Below are positions 17,702-25,364 of a stretch of 64,000 nucleotides of DNA, in pieces. The notes under the pieces were generated by a model that was not told the DNA's origin, ran no database searches, and worked only from the letters and a program-made list of their open reading frames with translations. Every line of letters starts with the position of its first letter. Position 1 is the first letter of the stretch. The position numbers were made by a program, and so were the translations under genes. The stretch comes from Hydrogenophaga sp. PBL-H3 (GTDB taxonomy: Bacteria > Pseudomonadota > Gammaproteobacteria > Burkholderiales > Burkholderiaceae_C), in assembly GCF_010104355.1 (NCBI RefSeq), contig NZ_CP044972.1, positions 992,001 to 1,056,000 of the forward strand, in the 5' to 3' direction.

Positions 17702-18502
17702 ATGCCCCGCCCCCAGGCCCGCCCTCGCACCCAGCACCTGCAGACCGCGCCGTTCACCGACGCGCTGCCTGCCGAAGTCGTCTTTCGCGCTGCGCAGATG
17801 CCCGCCGACGCGGCCTATCCGCACCACCGCCACCAATGGGGCGAGTTTGTCTACGCCTTCAGCGGCGTGATGGAGGTGCGGCTCGCCACCGAGCACTACC
17901 TCATCCCGCCGCAATACGGCCTGTGGCTGCCACCCGACGTGGACCACACCGGCATGAACCGCCAGGAGGCCTCTTTCTGTTCGGTCTACGTGATGCCCCA
18001 GCGCGCGGTGCGCATGCCGGCGCAGGTGTGCGCGCTCACGGTGAGCCCTTTGCTGCACGGCCTGCTGGAGCACCTGCGCCAGACGCCGCCCGCGCTCGCG
18101 CAGGGCGCGTCGCACGAGCGGCTGCTGCAGGTGGTGCTGGACCAGCTGGAGGTGGCCCCGGTGAGCGGCAGCTACCTGCCCACGTCCAGCGACCCACTGC
18201 TCGCGCCGGTGCTGCAGGCGCTGGAAGCTGCACCTGGTGATCCGCGATCGGTGGCCGAATGGGCGGCTTTTGCGCACACCACCGAGCGCACGCTCATGCG
18301 CCGTTGCCAGAGCCAGCTGGGCATGACGCTGGCCGAATGGCGGCAGCGGCTGCGCACCGTGAAGGCCATGGCCCTGCTGGAAGCCGGCGAGAAGGTGGAG
18401 CACATCGCGCAAGACCTGGGCTACGCGTCCACCTCGGCCTTCATTGCGATGTTCCGCCGACTGACTGGCGCCACGCCCGATGGCCACCGGAAGGGTCGGT
18501 GA
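17702..18502 (+). CDS. AraC-family transcriptional regulator with cupin sensor domain
   Basis: A 266-residue regulator. Residues about 20-110 form a cupin-like sensor (PHHRHQWGEFVYAFSG, then LWLPPDVDHTG), and residues about 165-262 the double helix-turn-helix (SVAEWAAFAHTTERTLMRRC, then IAQDLGYASTSAFIAMFRR). Its position facing the DMT exporter suggests that it regulates that gene in response to a small molecule. It converges with senA, ending three bases before the senA stop. Confidence 0.92.
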   Translation: MPRPQARPRTQHLQTAPFTDALPAEVVFRAAQMPADAAYPHHRHQWGEFVYAFSGVMEVRLATEHYLIPPQYGLWLPPDVDHTGMNRQEASFCSVYVMPQRAVRMPAQVCALTVSPLLHGLLEHLRQTPPALAQGASHERLLQVVLDQLEVAPVSGSYLPTSSDPLLAPVLQALEAAPGDPRSVAEWAAFAHTTERTLMRRCQSQLGMTLAEWRQRLRTVKAMALLEAGEKVEHIAQDLGYASTSAFIAMFRRLTGATPDGHRKGR

Positions 18503-18505
18503 CGC

Positions 18506-19720
18506 TCAGGCGCGCACGCTGCGAAAGCCGGCAAAGATGTCGTTGCGTTCTGCGGCAAAGTAGTTGCGGTAGCGGGGGTGGCGCATGCGCGGGTGGGTGG
18601 CGGCGCTGGCGCCCTTGAGCACCGGGCGGCCATCGAACCAGGGCTGCGAGTAGTCCACATAAGGATGGGGCTTGAAGCCGGGAAAGGGCGCGAAGGGGCT
18701 GGCGGTCCACTCCCACACCTCGCCCCAGGCAAAGCCCGGTGCGTTGTGCGCCGCCACTTCCCACTCGGCTTCGGTCGGCAGGCGCCGCCCGGCCCAGCGG
18801 CACCAGGCCTGCGCCTCGTTCGCGCTGAGGTGGCAGGCCACGGCCTGCAGGTCCAGCGCCTGCCAGGTGCCGAAGCGCTGTGCTTCCCAGCCGCTGGGTG
18901 TGCGCCGCAAGTAACGCGGCACATCGGCCAGGCCGGCGTCCACCATCGGCAGGTAACGCGCCCAGGTGACGGCACGGGCATCGATCTCGGCGGTGGCCAC
19001 CTCCACCGGATGCGCGTCGAGTTCGTTGTCAAAGGCAAAGCCGGGGCCGGTCCAGCCCAGTGTCCAGCGGGTGGCCGGCACGCGGACCGTGGCCATGCGG
19101 GTGGGCACCTGGACGTGCTCCGTCCGAACGGGCGGCAAGGGCTGGCCCGCAGCGATGCCCAGCGCCTGCGCCATGTACACGCCGGCTTCGGCGTGCATGT
19201 CTTCGTGGAAGAGGGCGAGCCGGAAGAAGTACAGCCCGTTGTCGTCGTCGGTGGCGTCCTGCAGGCGCTCCAGCGTGTCGTCCAGACCCGCCGCCAGGCT
19301 GGCACGTGTGCTGTCGGCATCCGGCAAGTCGAGTTGCCAGCGCCGGTCGTGCGACACCGCACTGGAGTCGTAGAGCGCATCCGCGTCGATGCCGTGGGCG
19401 GCCTGGCGCGCCTGGTGCCGCATGGCGTGGGGGTTGGCCTGCGCGCCGCGGTTCAGCTGGGGGTTGCGGGCGATCCACCAGTCGGCAAACCAGCCGATGT
19501 GGCCGAGCTCCCACAGCGGCAGGTTGAGCTCGGGTTGGCAGGGCACGCGCAGACCGGCGCCGAGTGCCGCTTCGAAGGCTGCGAACTGGTGCAGCGTGCG
19601 ATCGCGCGCGTCCACCAGCGCGGCGGCCAGTGGTTCCCTTCCCGCATGGCGGGCCATGTCGGCGACACGCTGCCCGCCCGACGGGGCCTCGCTCACAATC
19701 GACGACTCGCTCAAGCCCAT
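18506..19720 (-). CDS. senA: Selenoneine synthase SenA (EgtB-like non-heme iron enzyme)
   Basis: A 404-residue protein built like EgtB: an N-terminal DinB-type helical domain and a C-terminal formylglycine-generating-enzyme (sulfatase-modifying) domain. The iron-binding three-histidine site is seen at H74 (WELGHIGWF) and H172/H176 (LFHEDMHAE). The C-terminal half contains WCRWAGRRLPTEAEWEVAA and WEWTASPFAPFPGF. Because its divergent neighbour is senB and senC/selD follows, it is best read as SenA, which couples hercynine to a selenosugar by oxidative C-Se bond formation, rather than as EgtB. ATG 19720 has a GAGG ribosome site; an ATG at 19657 is the alternative start. Its start codon overlaps that of senB on the other strand. 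Confidence 0.88.
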   Translation of the reverse strand: MGLSESSIVSEAPSGGQRVADMARHAGREPLAAALVDARDRTLHQFAAFEAALGAGLRVPCQPELNLPLWELGHIGWFADWWIARNPQLNRGAQANPHAMRHQARQAAHGIDADALYDSSAVSHDRRWQLDLPDADSTRASLAAGLDDTLERLQDATDDDNGLYFFRLALFHEDMHAEAGVYMAQALGIAAGQPLPPVRTEHVQVPTRMATVRVPATRWTLGWTGPGFAFDNELDAHPVEVATAEIDARAVTWARYLPMVDAGLADVPRYLRRTPSGWEAQRFGTWQALDLQAVACHLSANEAQAWCRWAGRRLPTEAEWEVAAHNAPGFAWGEVWEWTASPFAPFPGFKPHPYVDYSQPWFDGRPVLKGASAATHPRMRHPRYRNYFAAERNDIFAGFRSVRA

Positions 19721-20684
19721 GAACAAACCCTCACTCTGTATCGTCACGCCGGCCCTGGCCGATGCCAACAACGGCAACTGGCAAACCGCTCGCCGCTGGG
19801 CGCGTTTGCTCGCGGGTCATTATCGGGTGACGGTGGTGAAGGCATGGACGGGCACCGATGCCGATGTGTTGCTCGCCCTGCACGCGCGCCGCTCGGCCGC
19901 GTCGGTGGCGGCCTGGGCCGAGACCCATCCCGGCCGCCCGTTGGTGCTGGCACTGACCGGCACCGACCTCTACCGCGACATCGCCACCGACGCGAGCGCC
20001 CAGCGTTCGCTGGCGCTGGCGCACCGGCTCATCGTGCTGCAGGAGCAGGGTCCTCTGGCACTGCCCGAGGCCCTGCGCGGCAAGTGCCGGGTGGTCTTCC
20101 AGTCGGGCACGCGGCGTCAGACGCTGCCCAAGACCACGGCCCACCTGCGGGCGGTGATGGTGGGCCACCTGCGCGATGAAAAATGGCCCCAGACCTTGTT
20201 TGAAGCCGCGCGCCTGCTGGCACCCGACGAAGGCATCCACATCGACCACATCGGTGCCGCGATCGACCCCGCGCTGGGCGCGGCAGCGCAGGCCACCGCG
20301 CAGGCCTGCCCGCACTACCGCTGGCTTGGCGGCCTGCCGCATGGCGCGACCCGCGCTCGCATGCAGCGCGCGCACCTGCTGGTGCACACCAGCCGCATGG
20401 AGGGCGGGGCCCACGTGCTGATGGAGGCACTGCTGTGTGGCACGCCGGTGCTGGCATCGCACATTCCGGGCAACGTGGGCATGCTGGGCACCGGCTATGG
20501 CGGCTATTTCCCGCCGGGCGATGCGCCCGCGCTGGTGCAGTCCTTGCGCGCCTGCCGCGCGGGCCTGGGCGCACCCGCTGGCAGGCTCGCCACCCTGCAA
20601 GCACAATGTGAGGCCCGAGCGCCGTTGTTCGATCCGCGCACCGAACAGGCCACCTTGCTGGCCCTGCTTGACGAGCTGCGCTGA
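19719..20684 (+). CDS. senB: Selenosugar synthase SenB (TIGR04348-type glycosyltransferase-like protein)
   Basis: A 321-residue GT-B-fold protein. The N-terminal pattern LCIVTPALADANNGNWQTAR is diagnostic of the TIGR04348 putative glycosyltransferase family, which was shown to contain SenB. The donor-binding C-terminal region reads MEGGAHVLMEALLCGTPVLA. SenB uses selenophosphate and a UDP-sugar to make a selenium-containing sugar. The family N-terminus fixes the start at ATG 19719. It is followed 38 bp downstream by senC/selD, consistent with one transcript. Confidence 0.9.
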   Translation: MNKPSLCIVTPALADANNGNWQTARRWARLLAGHYRVTVVKAWTGTDADVLLALHARRSAASVAAWAETHPGRPLVLALTGTDLYRDIATDASAQRSLALAHRLIVLQEQGPLALPEALRGKCRVVFQSGTRRQTLPKTTAHLRAVMVGHLRDEKWPQTLFEAARLLAPDEGIHIDHIGAAIDPALGAAAQATAQACPHYRWLGGLPHGATRARMQRAHLLVHTSRMEGGAHVLMEALLCGTPVLASHIPGNVGMLGTGYGGYFPPGDAPALVQSLRACRAGLGAPAGRLATLQAQCEARAPLFDPRTEQATLLALLDELR

Positions 20685-20722
20685 ACCGGCGCGACCGATT
20701 TCTTTTCTCCTGGAGACCCCCC

Positions 20723-21796
20723 ATGAACGCACCCACACCCACCGCTGCCACCCAGCCCCGCCTCACCAGTCTCTCGCACGGTGGCGGCTGCGGCTGCAAG
20801 ATCGCGCCCGGCGTGCTCAGCGAAATCTTGAAGGGCACGGCCGCCATGCCGATCCCCAAGGAACTGCTGGTCGGCATCGAGACGGCGGACGACGCGGCGG
20901 TGTACCAGCTCAATGACGAGCAGGCGCTGATCGCCACCACCGATTTCTTCATGCCCATCGTGGACGATCCGTACGACTTTGGCCGCATCGCCGCCACCAA
21001 CGCCATCAGCGACGTGTACGCCATGGGCGGCACACCCATCATGGCGCTGGCCCTGGTCGGCATGCCCATCAACGTGCTGTCGACCGAGACCATCGGCAAG
21101 ATCCTCCAGGGTGGGCAGGACGTGTGCCGTGCCGCCGGCATTCCGATCGCGGGTGGTCACACCATCGACTCGGTCGAACCCATCTACGGCCTCGTGGCCC
21201 TGGGCCTGGTGCACCCCAAACGCGTGAAGCGCAACGCCGACGCGAAGGTGGGCGACCGCCTGATCCTGGGCAAGCCGATCGGCGTGGGCGTGCTCTCGGC
21301 CGCACTGAAGAAGGACGCGCTGAGCACCGAGGGCTACGCGCAGATGATCGCCAACACCACCAAGCTCAACACGCCCGGCCCCGACCTTGCGGCACTGGAC
21401 GGCGTGCACGCGCTCACCGACATCACCGGCTTTGGCCTTGCCGGCCATGTGATGGAAATGGCGCGCGGCGCCAACACCACGGTGCGCATCGACATGGCGA
21501 GCGTGCCGCTGATCGCGGGCGTGCGCGAACTGGCGGCCGCCGGCATGGTCACCGGGGCTTCGGGTCGCAACTGGGCCGCCTACGGCCACGAAGTGCGCCT
21601 GGGTGCTGGCCTGCAGCCGGTGGACCAGGCCTTGCTGTCCGACCCGCAGACCAGCGGCGGTCTGCTGGTGGCCTGCGCGCCCGAGGCGGTGGACGCGGTG
21701 CTGGCGATCTTTGAGCAGCATGGCTTTGCTGCCGCGGCCGACATCGGCGAGATCGTGGCGCCCGCAGCCGACGGCGTGCGGCTGGAAGTGCGCTGA
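20723..21796 (+). CDS. selD: Selenide, water dikinase (selenophosphate synthetase), SenC/SelD
   Basis: A 357-residue SelD. The catalytic motif GGGCGCKI places cysteine at residue 23, the position that is Cys or Sec in the family, followed by Cys25 and Lys26. The ATP-binding features DFFMPIVDDPYDFGRIAATN and the GGHTID motif are intact. It makes selenophosphate from selenide and ATP, the selenium donor for SenB (where it is named SenC) and, if present elsewhere in the genome, for SelA and SelU. A GGAGA ribosome site stands before the ATG. It leads directly into a RidA gene. Confidence 0.95.
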   Translation: MNAPTPTAATQPRLTSLSHGGGCGCKIAPGVLSEILKGTAAMPIPKELLVGIETADDAAVYQLNDEQALIATTDFFMPIVDDPYDFGRIAATNAISDVYAMGGTPIMALALVGMPINVLSTETIGKILQGGQDVCRAAGIPIAGGHTIDSVEPIYGLVALGLVHPKRVKRNADAKVGDRLILGKPIGVGVLSAALKKDALSTEGYAQMIANTTKLNTPGPDLAALDGVHALTDITGFGLAGHVMEMARGANTTVRIDMASVPLIAGVRELAAAGMVTGASGRNWAAYGHEVRLGAGLQPVDQALLSDPQTSGGLLVACAPEAVDAVLAIFEQHGFAAAADIGEIVAPAADGVRLEVR

Positions 21797-21799
21797 GCC

Positions 21800-22183
21800 A
21801 TGGAGCGACGGCACATCAGCTCCGGTTCGCCGTTTGAGGCGCAGATTGGTTACTCCCGCGCCGTGGTCGCGGGTGACTGGGTGTTCGTCTCGGGCACCAC
21901 CGGCTTTGACTACACCGCCATGACCATTTCGGACAACGTGGTGGAGCAGGCCGAGCAGTGCATGCAGAACATTGCCGCCGCGCTCCGGCAGGCCGGTGCC
22001 AGCCTGGACGACGTGGTGCGCGTGAACTACGTGCTGCCCGACGGCGCCGACTTCGAAGCCTGCTGGCCGGTGCTGCGCAAACACCTGGGCACCGCCCGCC
22101 CCGCGGCCATGATGATCACGGCGGGTTTGCTCGATCCCCGCATGAAGATCGAGATCGAGGTCACGGCGCTCAAACAGCGCTGA
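21800..22183 (+). CDS. RidA/YjgF-family protein
   Basis: A 127-residue trimer-forming Rid-family protein. The family arginine and glutamate are in the ARPAAMMITAGLLDPRMKIE stretch, and SGTTGFDYTAMTISDNVVEQ matches the Rid7-like subgroup rather than canonical RidA. The family removes reactive enamine or imine intermediates. It starts three bases after selD, so it is probably co-transcribed with senB and selD. Whether it deals with a by-product of selenoneine synthesis is only a suggestion from position. Confidence 0.88.
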   Translation: MERRHISSGSPFEAQIGYSRAVVAGDWVFVSGTTGFDYTAMTISDNVVEQAEQCMQNIAAALRQAGASLDDVVRVNYVLPDGADFEACWPVLRKHLGTARPAAMMITAGLLDPRMKIEIEVTALKQR

Positions 22184-22189
22184 ATCCCA

Positions 22190-22230
22190 TTTTTTGCAAA
22201 TTCATGAAATTTTCGTGAATCTGCAAAAAA
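22190..22230 (+). terminator. Terminator-like hairpin after the senB-selD-ridA transcript
   Basis: Six T residues, a stem of about 12 pairs with one wobble and one mismatch (GCAAATTCATGA paired with TCGTGAATCTGC) and a run of six A residues make a hairpin that reads as a terminator in either direction. It begins seven bases after the ridA stop and ends 18 bases before the next gene, so it separates the two. Confidence 0.6.
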
Positions 22231-22248
22231 CCATGTCACCCACCGCCC

Positions 22249-22944
22249 ATGACCTCCACCCCCATCCTCGCTTTCGACATCTTTGGCACCGTGGTCGACT
22301 GGCACGGCAGCATCACACGCGAGGTGGCGGCGCTCTACCCGCAGGTGGACGCCGATGCCTTTGCACTCGCCTGGCGCTCGGGTTACCAGCCGGCCATGCA
22401 GCGGGTGCGCTCTGGCGAACTGGGCTGGACACTGATCGATGACCTGCACCGGCTCATCCTCGACGAGCTCTTACCGCGGTTCGGATTGAGTTCGCTGACC
22501 GAGGCCCAGAAGCAGCACCTCAACAAGGTCTGGCACCGGCTGGACCCCTGGCCCGACACGGTGGCCGGGCTCACGCGCCTGAAGACACGCCACACGATCT
22601 GCAGCCTGTCCAACGGCAACATCGGCCTGCTCACCAACATGGCCAAACGCGCCGGCCTGCCGTGGGACTGCGTGCTCTCGGCCGAGGTGTTCCGTGCCTA
22701 CAAACCCGATCCGGCCACCTACCTCGGTGTGGCGCGCGTGTTTGACGTGCCGCCGTCTGATGTGATGCTGGTGGCCGCCCACCAGGACGATCTGGCTGCC
22801 GCGCGGGCCTGCGGCTTGCGCACGGCCTACATCGAGCGGCCGCTGGAGTTCGGCGCGAACCACCCCAAGGACGTGTCGGCCGATGCGGCCAACACCTTTC
22901 ACGCGAAGAGCCTGGTGCACCTGGCCGAGCAACTCGGCTGCTGA
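22249..22944 (+). CDS. Haloacid dehalogenase type II-like HAD hydrolase
   Basis: A 231-residue HAD-superfamily enzyme. Motif I with the nucleophilic aspartate is AFDIFGTVVDW, motif II is SNGN, the catalytic lysine is in AYKPDPATY, and motif III is in VAAHQDDLAAARACG. These are the marks of L-2-haloacid dehalogenase type II, a family whose members also include broad phosphatase-like enzymes. True substrate unknown. Confidence 0.88.
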   Translation: MTSTPILAFDIFGTVVDWHGSITREVAALYPQVDADAFALAWRSGYQPAMQRVRSGELGWTLIDDLHRLILDELLPRFGLSSLTEAQKQHLNKVWHRLDPWPDTVAGLTRLKTRHTICSLSNGNIGLLTNMAKRAGLPWDCVLSAEVFRAYKPDPATYLGVARVFDVPPSDVMLVAAHQDDLAAARACGLRTAYIERPLEFGANHPKDVSADAANTFHAKSLVHLAEQLGC

Positions 22945-23011
22945 AGGCCGTGTGCCTTCGCCGTACCGGGGCGGGTAGCATGGTTCACACATGGTATTGA
23001 GGAGAACGCGC

Positions 23012-23394
<383 letters not shown>

Positions 23395-23422
<28 letters not shown>

Positions 23423-24585
23423 GCGGCTGGGCGCGGTCCGATCCGGTAGCGCTCGATGAAGCCGCGGTCGATGCGGTCTTTCCAGCGCCAGGCCCAGGCG
23501 CCCTCCACACTCCACGCGCCGTAACTCGCAATGGCATGGCCGGTGCCGCACGACAGCAGGTTGAGTGTGTTGGTTGGCGGCTGGTGGGATTTCAGGGGTT
23601 TGCGCTGGTGAACCGCCAGCAGGTTGTGCGCCAGCGGCGGGCCGGCGCGCACCGCATGGACACCACTGCTGGCGTGCGGCGTGTCGGCGCGGCAGGCCAC
23701 GTCACCGGCGGCAAACACGTGGGGGTGGCTGGTGCTTTGCTGAAACGCGTTGACCAGCACATGCCCAGCGTCCGACAAGGCCAGACCGCTGCCTTGAAGC
23801 CAGGGTGGTGCGTGGGTGCCGATGGCCAGCAGCGGCACGTCGCAGGCCAGTCGCGCGCCGTTGCTGAGCAGCACCTCGCCGGCGCTGATGCCCACGCAGG
23901 CCTCGCGCAGCACCGTGATGCCGCGCCGCTTGAGCTGGCGCAACACCTTGTGCCGCACCGCGGGGCGGTAGCTGTCGGCCACCTCGGGTCCACCGGTGAC
24001 GAGCGTGAATCGCGCACCGGGCATGCCCTGCTGGCGAATGCTTTGCTCTGCCGCCAGCACGAGTTCGATGCCCGCCGCACCCGCGCCCACCACCGCGAGC
24101 GACACCGGCTGGCGCTGGGCCAGCTGCAGCACCTGGGGCCAGAGCTGGGCAAAGGCTTCGATGGGACGCACGGCGAGTGCGTGGGTGGCCGCTCCCGGCA
24201 TGTCGACTTCCAGGCGGGCACGGTCGATCACCGCGCCCGTGTCGATCGAGAGGGTGTCGAAACCCAGCGTGGCGGGCACGCCCTGCGCGCCCCCGGCCGC
24301 CGTCACGCTCACCGCGTTGCCCACCGGATCGATGCCGTTGCAGCGTCCCTGCACCCAGCGCGCCCCGGCCGCGCGCACCAGCGGCTCCAGCGCGATGCGG
24401 CAGTCGGCCTCGGCGTAATGGCCAGCCACGAAGCCGGGGATCATGCCGCTGTAGGTCAGCTGCGCGAATGGGCTGAGCACCGTCACGTCCAGATCGGCGG
24501 GGCGGTGCTGCGCCAAGCTGGCCAGCACATGCAGGTGGGCATGGCCTGCACCGAGGAGGAGGAGTTTTTTGATGCCGTGGTGCAT
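23395..24585 (-). CDS. SelD-associated pyridine nucleotide-disulfide oxidoreductase (TIGR03169-like, NDH-2-like)
   Basis: A 396-residue FAD/NAD(P)-binding protein. The first dinucleotide motif is LLLLGAGHAHLHVL, the second VVGAGAAGIELVLA, and the FAD-closing motif is HVFAAGDVAC. The GAGHAHLHVL form is the mark of the family whose members in some species form the N-terminal half of a SelD fusion protein. Its presence 1.6 kb from a selD gene is therefore probably functional. It may supply reduced selenium or otherwise serve selenium metabolism, but its reaction is not known. ATG 24585 is chosen over an earlier TTG. Confidence 0.85.
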
Positions 24586-24608
24586 GGGTTCCGATGGTAC
24601 GTGGCGTG

Positions 24609-25364
24609 TCAAGGACCGCGCTCGGTCCAGTGCAGGTCGGCCACCCAGCCGCTGCTGGTGCTTGTGGTGTTGTCGCTGTCCGCGCCCAGCAGCACGCGGG
24701 TGACGCGGGGCAGGGCAGCACCCTCTGGCAACTCGTCAGCGAAGAGTGTGGCGAAGTCCGCAGCCACGTCGCGGGACTCTTGCGCCCAGCGTGCCAGCGG
24801 CGCACCCCGGCCTTGCAGGCTGATGAAGCGCACCCGCTTGGTGTAGGGGTTGGGGCCCTGCGTGAGGGCGGGGTGGGTGCTGTCCCACACGTAGCACACG
24901 GTGGCCGCCGGCAGGGCTTCGCCGCTCACACGGCGCGCGATACGCAGAATGGTGCGTTCCACAAAGGGCACACGGTCCAGCGCGTGTTCGAACATCACGC
25001 AGACCTTGAGCGCCGCGTCATCGCCGGCCTTGGTGAGGATGTCGGGCTGCGCCGTTCCACCCGACAGCGGTGTGTCCAGGCGCCAGCGCCACCGCAGCCA
25101 GACCGGTGCGGGCCCGCTGCCCTCGTGCACCAGCGTGCCATAGCTCGACGCCGTGACCACCTGCACCGCAGCCACGCCGTCCACACGGCCCGCTTCAAAG
25201 CGGGTGGGTGAGATGTCGGCCTTGGCCTTGGGGAACCCAACGAAGCGCCAGGCGGGGTTCAGCGTGCCATCGGCCTGCACCAGGGTGGGCAGCGAAGTCT
25301 GCGCCAAGGCGGCGACGCTGGTGGCCAGCAGCAGCGAGGCGAGCGTTTGAACCGGCGCTTTCAA
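24609..25364 (-). CDS. DUF3047 periplasmic protein
   Basis: A 251-residue secreted protein with a signal peptide directly at the start (KAPVQTLASLLLATSVAALA). The body shows the DUF3047 pattern (WRFVGFPKAKADISPTRF, WLRWRWRLDTPL, AATVCYVWDS). The start is taken as TTG 25364, overlapping the TGA of the upstream oxidoreductase; a 274-residue version from ATG 25433 would bury the signal peptide. Function of the family unknown. It looks translationally coupled to the VTT-oxidoreductase gene. Confidence 0.8.
   Translation of the reverse strand: MKAPVQTLASLLLATSVAALAQTSLPTLVQADGTLNPAWRFVGFPKAKADISPTRFEAGRVDGVAAVQVVTASSYGTLVHEGSGPAPVWLRWRWRLDTPLSGGTAQPDILTKAGDDAALKVCVMFEHALDRVPFVERTILRIARRVSGEALPAATVCYVWDSTHPALTQGPNPYTKRVRFISLQGRGAPLARWAQESRDVAADFATLFADELPEGAALPRVTRVLLGADSDNTTSTSSGWVADLHWTERGP

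Noticed and set aside
18506..19720. Reading the senA gene as egtB
   Set aside because: The fold is the same, but the divergent senB and the selD beside it make SenA more likely; not excluded without active-site comparison.
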